From Symbiodinium natans (taxonomy: Eukaryota; Sar; Dinophyceae; Suessiales; Symbiodiniaceae), in contig CAJNDS010002635.1 in the NCBI GenBank assembly GCA_905221605.1, forward strand, positions 127,001-191,000: a stretch of 64,000 nt of DNA. Direction: 5' to 3'. The position numbers were made by a program, and so were the translations under genes. The notes beneath the pieces were generated by a model. It made no database searches. It saw nothing but the letters and a program-made list of their open reading frames with translations, and was not told the origin of the DNA. Numbering within the stretch: the stretch's first letter is position 1; each line of letters starts with the position of its first letter. Below are positions 31,216-44,000 of this stretch, one piece after another.

Positions 31216-32216
31216 TCACACCAACGAAGCGCACACCACTGCTCGAAAAATAGACCTTAGCGGTTCGAATAGGATGGAGCTTCGGGCTTAGGGTTTCAAT
31301 GGGAAGCTGCACAGGTTTCTTTGCCCCCTAAACGCGATCCATGCCACTCTGTGCATCTCCACCATTCTTCGGCAGACATCGGCATGCGGGCAAGCCTGGA
31401 AAGAAGAGCCCGGAGACTGGTGGTTGGCAGAACACATGCAAGGTGGCCAGCAAGACCCCCACCCCACCTCTGAGTAGGGTTTAGGGTTCTAAGGGTGTAA
31501 GGTTTGCATGGAGCATAGATGAGCAGGAAACGAGTCCGGTGTTCAGGGAGGCAGGAAGGTAGCAACATCTGATGAGTGACAAGTCAGAGTTCCCCCCCAT
31601 ACCCTAAACCCTAAGGCCTAAACCCTAAACCTAAGACCCTGACCCCCCCCCCCCCCCCCGGCCTGCATGGGCGAAATCCCGCAGCAGGGCTCGTACCTTG
31701 CAGAGCATGCCCTCCAAGATCACGTGCTTCCGCATGCCTCGCAGCGGCGTTTAGGGCTTAGGGTGTAGGTTTTAGGGTTAGGTTTTAGGGTTTAGGGTTG
31801 AGGGTTTAGGGTTTAGGGTTTAGGGTAAACTCGAGAGGAGCTCAGGGAGCCGGAGCTACTTCGGGAGGCCTCGGGCGGAGGCTTCCGCCAAGGCATCAGA
31901 CCTCCAGCGCAGTGGGGAACCTCCAGGCGGAAGACTGGGTTGGTTATGCTATATGAAATATAGGGATACATTTTTCAAATGTATATAATGAAAGACATAT
32001 ACATAAATAAATAAATATAAACAAATATATATATATATATATTATGAACTTTAGGGATACATTTTTCATATGTAAAAATGTTTGTATATATTTTTTTTAT
32101 CTATTCATACTATGAGCAATAAGAAGAATGAGAAAGAAGAAGAATGCTCAGAGCAATAACCGTAATTAACACATACCTGAAGCTCTGAGTGCACAGTTGA
32201 AGTCCCAAGCTGACAT

Positions 32217-32314
32217 TCCCTAAACCCTAAACCCTAAACCCTAAACCCTAAACCCTAAACCCTAAACCCTAAACCCTAAACCCTAAACCCTAAACCCTAA
32301 ACCCTAAACCCTAA
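32217..32314 (-). repeat. CCCTAAA array
   Basis: About thirteen uninterrupted units. Confidence 0.97.
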
Positions 32315-32450
32315 CATGGAAGGCCTCCACCATCTTGCTGAAGTACTGGGTCCCTGCAGCCCCCCCCCCCCCTTTTCTAAGCTCCACTAGGCCTTCCCGG
32401 GCTAGCCGCCCCGCTTTTGGCAGCCTGGGAGCGCCAGGCCTTGATCTGAG

Positions 32451-32558
32451 GTTTAGGGTTTAGGGTCTAGGGTATAGGGTTTAGGGTTTAGGGTTTAGGG
32501 TTTAGGGTTTAGGGTTTAGGGTTTAGGGTTTAGGGTTTAGGGTTTAGGGTTTAGGGTG
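32451..32558 (+). repeat. TTTAGGG array
   Basis: About fourteen units, two with C or A substitutions at the start. Opposite in orientation to 32217-32314. Confidence 0.97.
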
Positions 32559-33002
32559 ACTACTGGACATACGAGTATAAGGGTTCCAACAGGACTTCAA
32601 GAAGCAGGGCCCCTTACTGGGAACAGGAGCGGCATAGTTTCTGCTATGCCCCCCCAAAACGCCTAGCCGAAAGAGATCGCAAGAGATCGCGCCACGCAGC
32701 CAAGGAACAGCCCGTCTCAAGAGTCTGATCGTTTCGGAGAGGGCCCTTCGTCACCTTGTGCCGGGCAGCCTTAGTGGAGCCAAGCTGCAACCTCGTGTGG
32801 TTTAGGAGTTTAGGAGAATGAGGGACCCCCAACAAATCGACCCCCAAGTAGTAGGATTCCCCTTTTGGGGGTTTAGGATTGAGCGATCAGCCGAGGAACT
32901 GAGAGCACCGCGATTCGACTGCAGGTCTTCGTCAGAAAACGAATCACCAGTTGCCTGGCGAGCTGAGCATGTGCCCTGAAACGTGCCGAGCGATCAGTCC
33001 CG

Positions 33003-33125
33003 ACTTGGTTGGTGGTTCATGGGTACCTACATATAGGGTTATAAGTAGGGTAACTATGGTTGTAACCGTATGTAGGGTACTCATAACCTCATGCACTGAT
33101 ATAGTACCCACGACGAACCTTCAAG
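33003..33125. mobile_element. family F inverted-repeat element
   Basis: Arms ACTTGGTTGGTGGTTCATGG and ACGAACCTTCAAGT with GGTTATAAGTAGGGTAAC inside. Related to 23244-23375. Confidence 0.65.
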
Positions 33126-33184
33126 TAGAAGCTCACGTGGGCCTTTGTGGTCTCCAAGTCCTCCCCAACCAAGCCCCTGAAACC

Positions 33185-33485
33185 CAACTAAACTCCTAAA
33201 CCCTAAACCCTAAACCCTAAACGCCCTAAACCCTAAACGCCCTAAACCCTAAACGCCCTAATTAACCCTAAACCCTAAACCCTAATCCCAGGGTTTTCTG
33301 GGAGCCTGTGGGTTCACATCGATAAACCTCGCCCACAACCTCCTCGAAGCGGGCCAGAACCTGATGCGCAGTCGGACTTCTCGGAACCAGCTCCAGTTAG
33401 GGTTTAGGGTTTAGGGTTTAGGGTTTAGGGTTTAGGGTTTAGGGTTTAGGGTTTAGGGTTTAGGGTTTAGGGTTTAGGGTTTAGC
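33185..33485. repeat. two opposed telomeric arrays with CCCTAAACG variant
   Basis: 33185-33290 has CCCTAAA units interrupted three times by CCCTAAACG. 33397-33485 is a clean TTTAGGG array. Confidence 0.9.
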
Positions 33486-34133
33486 TTTAGGGAGTAGGCA
33501 GATGGCATCATCTAGGTTGGCCCCACAAGACCCTTCATACAGCCGACTGACAAAAGATGGAGTGAGAGTGCTGGACGCCAGCACTGCCCCGCAAGACATG
33601 GAACCACGAAACCATGCCGCTTACACCCTCCCCGTTGGCGAACCCTGAAGTTGCCCTAAACCCTAAACCCTAAACCCCTAAACCCCTAAACCCTAAACCC
33701 TAAACCCTAAACCCTGCTAATGTTCCCTTAGCATACCTGCGTTTGCTGGCAGTGTAGCTGGGCAGGTGTCAAACGCTTGAAGGTCAGCAAAACAGCTGCT
33801 CAACTCCAATGCGCCCAGATCGGAGTCAAGATTTGCTTGATTTTCTCCCATTTACACATGTTTACATTTGCAAATATGAATATAGACCAGAAATCAAAAT
33901 CAAGCAATTCGTTTATACGCACATCATAGATTGTGCAGATTTTTCAATTGAGTGCCTGTGACGATGAGCTCACGCTATAAAACCGCCACTCCTTCTGAGA
34001 GCGCCGCCGAGATCATCTGCTTCGCCCGCCGAGTGCGGACGCGCGGCTCTACCGGAGCTGCCAGCCTAAGCCGGTTGAGGGCAAGGATAGAAGGCCCTTG
34101 GTTTTACAGCCTACTTGTAGGGCAGTCCCCCGT

Positions 34134-34550
34134 TCAGTTCCTTTTAGGGAGTCTTGGGTGGTGGAGGTCATAAACCTCGACGTGTACTGCCTCTCCGATT
34201 CGGGATTTTGGGGGGGCGTTTTGAGGGTTGACGTTCTGCAATGCCTGGGCTGCAGGAATTTCACCCTCGACCCTGCACACCCCAAGCTCTTTGTGCTTCA
34301 TCTTCTCGGGTGTGGGCGTAGCTTTCTGGAGGTCTCCATCCCTCTCAACTCTCCCATATCCACAAATCGACCCGACGCCGAAAGACCCTGAACCGTGCCT
34401 CCTCTGGCAAGGCAACCCGCTGGACAGCGGCACCGGTGGTCCTTTGTGCCCCCAGGCTTCATCTAGCTTAAGGGTTCTTGCTCCTATCTCGAGCAAAACG
34501 TGCCTTGAAGCAGGTTCTGCTGAAGAAAGCACAAGGGTGTTGATAGACAA
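34134..34550 (-). CDS. possible hypothetical protein
   Basis: This minus-strand open frame has mixed composition (MKHKELGVCRVEGEIPAAQA, then IGEAVHVEVYDLHHP), which looks more protein-like than the opposing plus frame. No domain, splice or promoter support. Confidence 0.22.
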   Translation of the reverse strand: MSINTLVLSSAEPASRHVLLEIGARTLKLDEAWGHKGPPVPLSSGLPCQRRHGSGSFGVGSICGYGRVERDGDLQKATPTPEKMKHKELGVCRVEGEIPAAQALQNVNPQNAPPKSRIGEAVHVEVYDLHHPRLPKRN

Positions 34551-34772
34551 GCTGGGCTTGCGGAGACAAGATAGGATGGGCTACGGGGGAACATCCTGCC
34601 GGAGAAGCCAAGTTGAGGCATGAAAGGGTTTAGAGCTCAAGGTTTAGGGTTTAGGGACAGTCCCGGTTTCGGTGAACAAGTTCAGAAAAGGAGTCAAGTC
34701 AGGTAGAGATGCTTCTCGGCGTGAGCAGACATGATGAAATTCAACTGAACATCTTCGGCCACAAAGTCACAA

Positions 34773-34862
34773 CCAGGACGGGCTATCATACCCTATAACC
34801 CCTCAGAAAGGCCCTTTATAGGTTGACTATCGGGAGTATAAGGCCATAATAGCCCATCCTGG
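34773..34862. mobile_element. family B element
   Basis: CCAGGACGGGCTATCATACC and ATAATAGCCCATCCTGG ends. Confidence 0.72.
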
Positions 34863-37800
34863 ATAGCCCAATGGTCAAAACGAGAGGCTGCGATGTCTCT
34901 GGCTCTGCATGGGGCTGTCAGCTTATCAGCCTTGGCTGCTCGAGGGAGGACCCGTCATAAGGGGGCTTCGGACGTAAGCTGGTTACTGAGGAGGCAGGAA
35001 AGGCTACATAAAGGGCCGTATGGTAACATTCCGCGTGTGCTTACCAAGGTTTACCGAGGAGCGAGCTGCTGCAGAGGATGGCAGGGAAGGCTCGGGCGCA
35101 AGCCGGAATCATCGCGCACATCTGGCTCCTCGCGGGTCCTCGCGCTTCGTGCTCGGGCTCGTCAGATCAGCAGAGAGGTGTCGCAGGGAGCAGGCGCTGC
35201 TCCGTCAAGGGCACCTTCACGACCCCCATCCTGCCAGAAGCAAAGCGGGAGGAGAAAAGAACCCCCAAAAGCCCCGAACGAGACGCCGGAGCAAACCTTT
35301 TCCTAAACTTATACACAATAAATAAGTACATGTACGTGTGCTTGTGTGTAAGAAGTCTATGCTATATGGTATAACCGCTGGAATTGTTATGGGAGCCCTC
35401 CCCCCCCCCCGCCCCCCTAAAAGACGACCGCGCGTAGCGGGATCTTGGGGGGAGGGGAGAGATAGGGAGAAATGCAGATTATTCTATGAATTCAGCCCAA
35501 AAGGGTAGCTACATGGGGGGAGGGGGGACGGGGTAGCAAACACATAGCTAAACGAATGAGAAGCAGAAAGGGAGAGACAGAGAGAGAGCAAGAGAGATGT
35601 TATATATATATATATAGGAATTATGTACTATATAGTAACATAGAAATAAATTATATACATATACATATACATATATATATATATATATATATATTGGACT
35701 TTTTGAATCCCTGCCTTGCGGGCCGCGGAAGGGAGTGTTACATGGCAGCGCCTGAAGGACCGGGAGCCTCCCGCCGTCCTTTGAGAAGCCGAAGGCCTCT
35801 TATTTGCAACCTTGGTAGTCCAGTATCCATACCACAACAAGGGTAAGGGGGTTTAGGGTTTAGGGTTGGTTGCCATAAAAAAAGGTTAAAAGGGGACCAC
35901 TTGACTACCAAGCAACTTGGAAGAAAAAGGTGGAATTCCATTCTTCCATGCATCCGCATCTCTGCCGTGTTTCCACCGGGTTGAAACGGTTTGACCGGGT
36001 TGTTGTTCCGGAAGATGCCATCATCGCCCTGGGCTCCCTCTCCCGGGAGCCTTCGTGGCAAGGCCTTCACATCACCTCTTTGAAGGTGTTGAGGTGAGTG
36101 GAGCAAGCGCAAGCTGCCAGCGGCACATGCGGCACGTGCCTGTGGCGCCACCTCACCGGTTCAAAGTTGAGCCGGTACCGAGTGAGCGCATGTCAAAAGG
36201 ACCCAGCACCCAAACTCTAACCTTGGCATAGTCCCTCAAAGTTCAAAGGGCTGGGGGATTCCGAAGGCTCGGAGTAGAAGCCACAGCCCGTCAGGGACTG
36301 GTCAGATTCACAGATGTGGCGGGTGCTCGAAGTGCTCGGAGGACTGCAGAATGCCGACATCAACTCGACCTCCTCTCCCACCTGCGCAGAGCTTGAAGCG
36401 AACTTCGCCTGGATGGCCTCCACGATGTCAGGGAGCCCTCAAAAAGTGGCTTAAGTGCTCCCAAGGGGCGCACTCCTTCCCTTGTGCTTGTCGCTGCCTT
36501 TGCATCACCAGAGGAGCCGATCCAGCAGTGACATCAAGTCGCGTCCCCTGAGAGCACCAGAGGAGTGCTTCGAGTTCAGGCAGCTCGTGCAAGTCTTGCA
36601 GAGGGGCGAAGGCCGTGGGAGGAAAAGGTTGCAAGAACCCGGCAGCCTTGAGAGGCTTCTAGGAATCCGAGGCTTCTAGGAATCCCGACTGAAGCCGAAT
36701 CAGGGATCACATGAGGGCCCCCGCGAGGGCGGCGAAGGCAGTGATAGTGGTGAGGACGGTGAGCTGGGCGCTCGTCGATGCCATGCCTAACCCTATGACA
36801 CAGAGGGGCATCCTCTCAGAGAGGTCCCTAAAGGCTTCTCAAAGGCAGCTTCTTGACGGGCGGCTTCTTAGCCCAAAAGGCATGATAGAAGTGCTGCCCC
36901 CCAAGAGGGCTGCGACGTGCCAACGTGCCAAGGGCTGGCGCTTCAAGACACGGCCTCGTCTTAACGAGTCACTTTCCCCATGAGAGCCTGAGGCCACATC
37001 ATGGCTTCAACCGGATTTGTGGGAAGCTCCCCACTGTGTTGCACAGCTGTGCCCGGGGAGGTGGGAGGGGGGGTGGTGGCTGAGCATCTGGACAAGCTGG
37101 GCTCACTGGCGGCCATGTGGCGCTCCTGAGAGCTGGCCAAGTGTCGGGTTGTAGGGGCTGGGCTGGAACACCATGCGACTTGCGGCATCTTGCGGCATCT
37201 GGGGGCATCTGGCGGCTTTGCTATGGAAGGTGCGAGACAGGCGTAGAGCCCTTAGGTGGGAGGGGGACCACGACTTCAAGAAGCACTCACAGATCCCAAG
37301 CGCAAGAGGCACGAGGCAGCAGTACGAAATCCTGAGATGCCTGTGGATGGCATCCGTAGCAGCGCGCTGGACCTGCACTGCGCAACTCAACTCACTTGCT
37401 CCAGGGGAGTTGCAACTAAGAGGACTTGGGGCCTCGCTGGGGGGTTGACGGGCACTGACTCAGAGGCGCACTTGAGAAAGAAAAAACCTCAGGCCTTTTG
37501 TGGCAGCTACAAGTGCAGAACAGGGCGTCAACATCTTTGAGGGCGTGGAGTACAATTGGTTTTGTGAACTATATCGGCTCTGGGTCAGCGCCGTGAAGGC
37601 GGTTGCACCTTTACTTGCATCGTCCAAACCCCACGCACTTTCTGAGCAGCTCGGCCAGAGAGGCAAAGCTCGAGCGAGGGGGCGCAAGAATGCTTGAGGA
37701 GAACATGCGCAGGATCTCGGTATGCTTTAGAGCCGCACCTCCTCCTCCACCTGACAGGAATGCCTGCAAACGCTGGGCCGGTGTTGCTTTCTCAGCTTAG

Positions 37801-38930
37801 TCGATGCGCACGAACAGCTGGACTCATCGCGCCCTTCCGCAAAGCTTGCGAGGGTGGCGCTGCATCCGAGGCTTGAGACTTCGCAGACCCGGGGAGTGGG
37901 TCAGGATTTGCTTCTCACGTCGTGTTCACGTAGTGTTCGCGCAGTGGCCTGGTAGCTAGAGTAGATCTCAGCATGAGGAGGGGATCAGTGATCGGCCACC
38001 TCTTCTCTGGCTTCTAGACAGCAAGCAACAGGTGGGAGCCTTCTAGCAGCCAAGCCCACCCAACCCCAATTTACTGCTGATATCCGGCTTTCCAGCTTGC
38101 AACTTGCACTAGAACTTCGCCCCAGGCATTGGCCATTTCGAGCATGAGTCGGGAACCTGCCCTGGCAGACTCCTTGCATGAGATGCTACGGGGAAGCAGG
38201 GGCTCACGCCTGCCACCTAAGGCTGTCCAACATGGATTTTGCCAATGCTGGCACACCCGGTGAGGCCGCGTTCAGTCATGAAGGAATGCCCCTGAAGCTG
38301 CCGGCTGTCAGCAGGACAATTTAAGCACTTAGCAAGTAGGCGCTCTCAGGTTTTGGGTGCATGCACAGAGCGGATGCCGAGGCTGGTTGCTGCACCGCGA
38401 CGGTTCTGCACCGCAATTGGCCACCTGGGAACTGGATGGCAGGACTTAAATAGAAGGGCTTAAGATGACAGCTTAAGATGACACAAGAAGAATGGAGCCT
38501 TCTTTGATGGCGAGCCCGGCTATGCCAGCGTTAGAGTCGCATCTCATCCCACGCACCCCACGCACCCGGCACGCTGGCAGCTCGCGAGGTGCCTCAAGAT
38601 GTGGCCTTCGCAGGAGCGGATCCCCGGCAAGCCATGGTATGTGAGGAGTTGCACACGGGTCTCTGACAGGGGGTCAAGGCGAATCCCCTCAGATGGGCAC
38701 ACCTGGTATTGGGAGGGTGCTAGGTCGCCCGTGCGCACGATGCGCACGTTCTCGCAGAAAGCTTGGACACGGAGCCTGAAGTGGGGCGAAGAGAAAATGG
38801 TCGAAAAAGGCTTCTATAGTGGCTTAAACGACACAGAACTTTCTTCTATAAGTAATTAGCTCTCAGAAAAAACTCTCCAGAGACTGAAAAATCATGACTA
38901 AATTGAGTTCAGGGAAGCGGCTCCGTGCAA
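34863..38930. other. stretch without a firmly supported gene
   Basis: Contains a TA microsatellite (35597-35695), a short TTTAGGG run (35851-35866) and several open frames. Two read protein-like: minus 36151-35738 (GIFRNNNPVKPFQPGGNTAE) and plus 37500-37697 (GVEYNWFCELYRLWVSAVKA). Neither can be joined to other exons. Confidence 0.4.
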
Positions 38931-38933
38931 GCC

Positions 38934-39245
38934 TCAGTCTTCGGCGTGGGGCCAATCATCCTTGGGGACGAATTGTGAACCCTAAAAAGGGTTTATGGTT
39001 GGGGACGAACCCTAAAAGGGTTTAGGGTTTAGGGTTTAGGGTTTCGGGTTTAGAGTTTAGGGTTTAGGGTTTAGGGCTCATATACCTTAACTGGAATTAT
39101 GGTAGTCAGGGTACATGACCCCCCAATTTTAGGGTTCACTTCGTCCCCAAGGATCTGCAGGCTCCTCGTCAGAGATCTGCGACGAGAGGCATATGGCTTC
39201 CACCTTCGGAGAGAGCGGATTTTGCAGTTTGAGGGTTTTACGATC
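38934..39245 (-). CDS. last two exons of a hypothetical acidic-tailed protein
   Basis: Exon 39245-39156 is exactly 30 codons (DRKTLKLQNPLSPKVEAICL, then SSQISDEEPA). It is flanked on both sides by family A elements and joins in phase 0 to 38960-38934, which reads DDWPHAED and a TGA stop. The intron 39155-38961 begins GATCCTTGGGG and ends CCCCAAG before GATG (GA-AG, GAT duplicated). The upstream acceptor is CCCTAG|GAT, also a family A end. The product is unknown; an acidic C-terminal tail is all that can be seen. Confidence 0.5.
38960..39152. mobile_element. family A element with telomeric expansion, intron of the short-exon gene
   Basis: CCTTGGGG/CCCCAAGG ends, AT on both sides. The left part is duplicated (a second GGGGACGAACCCTAAAAGGG), followed by TTTAGGG units at about 39018-39078. 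Confidence 0.85.
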
Positions 39246-39345
39246 CTAGGGGACTAAATGAGGGGTCATGTACCCTGACTACTATAATTCCGATTAAGGT
39301 ATATGAACCATAAACCCTTTTAGGGTTCATAATTCGTCCCCAAGG
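39245..39345. mobile_element. family A element
   Basis: CCTAGGGGAC and GTCCCCAAGG ends, AT on both sides. Its left end is the splice acceptor of exon 39245-39156 on the minus strand. A family C piece (39351-39420) lies directly beside it. Confidence 0.75.
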
Positions 39346-39471
39346 ATATTCGGGGTTCCTGATTGGGGTCCCTTACTATGAGGGATCCCACGACTAAATT
39401 GGATCGTAAACCCCATTTCTGAAGCCTTTGGCCAATAAGAAATAAAGGGACATGCGCACGCACAGGACGAA

Positions 39472-39530
39472 ATGCACCCTAAAACGGTTTATGGCTCACA
39501 TTTCCTTAGTAGGAACTATCATAGTCAGGG
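39472..39530. mobile_element. family A fragment
   Basis: GGACGAAATGCACCCTAAAA with TCCTTAGTAGGAACTATCAT; the right end is missing. Confidence 0.5.
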
Positions 39531-39730
39531 GATGTAGCATTGCAGCGCACCACAGCCAGCCTCTCTGATGTAGCAGGACATGACGCTCGCCTCTTTAGGT
39601 TGCGTGGTTTTTTGCCACCATGGTGATCCCCTCACCCTAATGTTACACCCCCCCCCATATACTCTCATGTAACTATAATGGGAATATTTAATATTAGGGG
39701 GTAGGGGGGTTTAATATAAGCGGGAGGGGA

Positions 39731-39865
39731 CTAATCAAGCTGGCTTTCAGATAAAGGGTTGCTCTCAGGATGTTGTTTTGGCTTTTGCTTGTCTTGCCCT
39801 TCAGGCTTTTCGTGATTCAGATGCTTCTCAAGAGAAAAGTTACAGTACCAAGAGCACGTACCCGT
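39731..39865 (-). CDS. possible C-terminal exon, hypothetical
   Basis: The frame is strongly hydrophilic (EKHLNHEKPEGQDKQKPKQH, then NPLSESQLD) and ends in TAG at 39731-39733. It is preceded on the minus strand by a degraded family A element (39870-39958). A further open piece, 40036-39960, could be its upstream exon. No family recognised. Confidence 0.35.
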   Translation of the reverse strand, partial: TGTCSWYCNFSLEKHLNHEKPEGQDKQKPKQHPESNPLSESQLD

Positions 39866-40086
39866 TTGAACCCCAAAAGGGCTGATGTTATAACAGGAAT
39901 GAACGTAGTCAGGGTGTATGACGCCCATGTTGGGGTTCACGTGGTCCCCAAAGTAGGGGAAGAGCACCCAGCAGAGACGGTGCACGTCCGAGGGCCTGGA
40001 TCTTGCATGCGGCCGAGATCGAGATGATGAGGGCACGCTTGAGCCGCGACGTGTGCTGCGTCAGCGAGTCACGACACGCCGATTCA

Positions 40087-40207
40087 CCAGCATGGGCTCT
40101 ACTAGGCCTTGTCATCCCGACAATCAACCCTATAAAGGGCCTTTTAAGGGGGTTATAGGGTATAATGGCCTTTTAAGGGGGTTCTAGGGTATAATAGCCC
40201 ATGTTGG
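40087..40207. mobile_element. family B element with internal duplication, CA target duplication
   Basis: CCAGCATGGGCTCTA and AATAGCCCATGTTGG ends; CA on both sides. The segment CCTTTTAAGGGGGTT is repeated inside. Confidence 0.78.
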
Positions 40208-40560
40208 CAAGTGGATAAGCTCTAAGATGACCTTCTTGCGAGTGGCATCAACAGAAACCTCAAAGGGTACGTCTGGTCATGGTCACTTTTAGGGTTTAGG
40301 GTTTAGGGCGAGAACCGTCCCCGGCCCCTCCGCAACTGTTTGGAAGGCTCCCTCTGGTATGCTGTTGCATGACTACAACGTTGCAAGAACGGTGGTTTTC
40401 CCTCCCGTGTGCAGATTTTTAAGTCAAAAGTCATATTTTAAGTCAGAATTTCAAGTGCATGTATTTGAAGTGCCTGCGGCTGCAAGCAGCTCATTGAAAA
40501 TCGCGGTCTTCAAATGTGGGCTGCAACACATAGCACTTAACGGCCAACTCGTCTGAAGCA

Positions 40561-40686
40561 CACCCCTTATACTAACAGTCCTTAGTAAGGATTCTAATGC
40601 CCCGATTCGAATCCCTACTAAGGGCTGTTAGTATCCCTAAACCCTAAACCCTAAACCCTAAACCCGTATAAGGGCGAACATCCCGA
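40561..40686. mobile_element. family D element with nested CCCTAAA units
   Basis: ACCCCTTATACTAACAGTCC left arm and GGGCTGTTAGTAT right arm. Four CCCTAAA units interrupt the right arm before GTATAAGGGCGAACATCCC. Confidence 0.7.
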
Positions 40687-40764
40687 GGTCCAGGGTTCTC
40701 GTGCTTCTGGGCACGCATCACGCTGAGTCAGCAAGCTTGCTGTTTTCGCTCGGTCGGAGCTGCG

Positions 40765-41081
40765 CTATCCCATCATTCCAGCATACATCTGCATGAGGGC
40801 CGCCTGGCCAGAGTGTCATGGGCTGGAGTTTAGGGTTTAGGGTTTAGGGCTTAGGGTTTAGGGTATAGGGTATAGGGTTTAGGGTTTAGGGTTTAGGGTT
40901 TAGGGTTTAGGGTTTAGGGTTTAGGGGGCTTTCGCGCTTGAAACACGCTTCCGCCGGGCTTTCGAAGGTCCTCTCTTCTTGGAGTTGGGAGGAGCCCTCC
41001 CCACCCCGTTTGCCACGAACTTTCTTGTGAGGTTATGACCTTCCAGTCCCGGTTTGTGGGGTCTGTGCAGAAGGCACACTT
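40765..41081 (-). CDS. last two exons of the Gln-rich gene
   Basis: Exon 41081-41040 (GGCCAG|AAG ... AAG|GTCATAACC) is 14 codons and includes KCAFCTDPTNRDWK. Exon 40803-40765 (TGGCCAG|GCG) gives AALMQMYAGMMG and TAG. Both are phase 0, so they join directly. The intervening intron contains the TTTAGGG array 40829-40927. Confidence 0.5.
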
Positions 41082-44000
41082 CTGGCCGTTTCAGGGCACC
41101 GATACCAAGCCAGTCTTTGACAAAGCCAAGCGGATGTTCAATGCAGGAACCATCTGACTCAACCTAACGGAAGGGTCCGTGAAGCAACTGAGCACACGAT
41201 CCCTTGGGGACGAAATGAACCCCCAAATTGGGGGGGCCATTTCCCCAATACTACTACTAGTACAACTCCTATTAAGGTATTTGAACCCTAAGCCCTTCCC
41301 AGGTTTCATTTGGTCCCCCAAGGTCAGCAGCTGCTCCCCAAGGCAAGAGACCTGTTGCTGTTGCGCTTGCATCTGCTGCAGCAGCTGCATCTGTTGAGCC
41401 ATCTGCGCCTGCCGCAATCTACTATTTGCTTAAGAACCACACGAAAAGAACTAGTATTGCTTATAAGGGCAACATAGGGATTGTGAGTATGAGGGGGGTT
41501 CTTAAGCAAATAGTAGCAATCATGACCACGACTCCTCAAGACTAACGTTTGGACACCGCATTCTGTCGGTGTAGGCCCTAGGCAAACTTCTGGGAAGGGG
41601 ACAAAATGAACCCTGAAAGGGTTTTAATGGCTCCTAATACCTTAATAGGAATTATAGGAGTCAGGGTATAAGACAGGTTAATAGGAATACCCTAAACCCT
41701 AAACCCTAAACCCTAAACCCTAAACCCTAAACCCTAAACCCTAAACCCCCTAACCCTAAACCAGGGTATATGACCCCAATTTTAGGGCTCATAATTCGTC
41801 CCCAAGGAAAAAACATAATGAGGGCATGGCCTGCTGTATGGACTGCAGCATCTGCGCGGGTGTCTGCATGGCCTCACAGATGCAGCTTCTGAGGATCTCA
41901 GGTCGGGTTTAGGGTTTGGGGTTTATACGGTTTATAGGGTTTATAGGGTTTATAGGGTTATAGGGTTTAGGGTTTAGGGGTTCGGGCAGCTGCTTCGGAA
42001 TGCAGGCTAAGGATGTTGAAGCAGTGGCTTCGGATGAAGGACTTGTCTTTCTGAAGTCCAACCCGACGGCATTGAAAGCATCATCAAGCATGTCGCAAAC
42101 ATGCGCACAGATGTCAACAGCTTCAGCTGCATTCACGCCCGCTCGAAGAGTAAATTCAGGGCCCGGGCGGGAGCATCCGACCTTGGACATTCAGCACGGA
42201 GCTTAAATGGGGGTTTACGAACCAAGGGACCCTTAAATTGGATCCCCCCAAATAGTAGCATCCCCTTACACTAAGGACCCAATGAGGTACCCCTAACATC
42301 GTAAACCCTAAACCCTAAACCCTAAACCCTAAACCCTAAACCCTAAACCCTAAACCCTAAACCCTAAACCCTAAACCCTAAACCCTAAACCCTAAACCCT
42401 AAACTCTGCTGGCTCTAGCGCCTGCGATCTCCGGCACTCAGTCCGGAACGACGCTTCCTGTTCGGCTTTCGGAGGCTCCTTTCGCAGCTTTTTTGAAAAG
42501 CCGATTCTCGGTACCTTGGGGACTACATGAACCCTAAAAGGGTTCAGGATGTAGGGTTTAGGGTTTAGGGCTCAAATACCTTAATGCGAGTTATGAATGA
42601 ACTCTACATATTACCTCAATAGGAGTTATAGTAGTATAGGGTAGATGGCCCCCAATTTTAGGGTTCATTTGGTCCCCAAGGTAGGCTGACGGGCTCCTGG
42701 AATGACCCAATAGTAGTATAGGTGGGATGTTGCCCCTTTTACTATATCAACAGTCCTGAATCGGCATTATCATCGGGGGCACTATCCCTATTAAGGGGGA
42801 ACATCCCAAAGTATAGGGCACTATTTGGAGGTTCGACTTTGTGGTTTCTGCAAATGCCAATGTACAAGGCCGATGAGCCAGTGACAAGCCGACAGGCCAA
42901 TGCTTCGAGGGTTTAGGGTTTAGGGTCTAGGGTTTAGGGCTTAGGGTTTAGGGTTTAGGGGCTCTCCTCTTGCTTGTCCTCCGGGCTCGGCAAAGCCTTA
43001 AGGCACTGCGAGCCGGAATCATGTCCAAGCCGCAAACACAACTCTGCAGTGGCACGCGAACCTTGGGGACCAACTATAAACCCTCAACTTGGGGATCATA
43101 TGCCCTATACGACTGTAAATGCCATTAAGGTCATCTGAACCACTAAAACCCGTTTAGGTTTCGTAGTTTAGGGTTTAGGGTTTAGGGTTTTAGGGTTTAG
43201 GGTTTAGGGTTTAGGGTTTAGGGTTTAGGGTCCCCAAGGAAGCTATAAGACCGGAACCGACAACAGGGCTTTTGTGAGCTCGTCAGCGTTCGCGTTGGAG
43301 GCACCTCCGGGGAGTTTTGGATGTTCTTTTGTCAGGTTTAGGGTTTAGGGTTTAGGGTTTAGGGTTTAGGGTTTAGGGTTAAGGGTTAAGGGTTTAGGGT
43401 TTAGGGTTTAGGGTTTAGGGTTTAGGTCCTTTCAAGCATCCCGTGGACCGCCGATTTCAGCTGCCAACGTTCGCGTCAATAAAGACAAGGCTACAGCCGA
43501 TACCACCAAGAATAACAAGCAAAGATATAACCCATAAGAACAGAAGTAGCTATATATATATATATGTATGTACATATATATATATATATATTATACTCTA
43601 TAAATACATGTATAAAAAATAGACATATATATATATATATATCTATATCTATATATATATATATATATAGTCTTCAAGCGGCTCAAGCAGCGGCCTGTGG
43701 AGGCAGAGGCCTGGCAGCGTTGTTTGCCACACACACACACACAAAGAGGCCGCAGGACACGGAGCCTTCTCCCACAGTGTTTATAGGGTTTAGGGTTTAG
43801 GGTTTATTAGTAAAGCAATGCAAGCCAAAGCCGCTGATGAAGGGCCAGTGGCCGACGCAGCTCCGGGAGCTGCGGCGGCTGCGCCCGCGGGCTGAGGCTG
43901 CGCCGCAGGCGCCGCCGCCGGCGCTGCCGCTGCCGGTCCGCTTGTCGCAGCTGCGCCAAGCGCGCCGGCCGCCTTGGGCGGATGACGCGGCGGCACCGTC

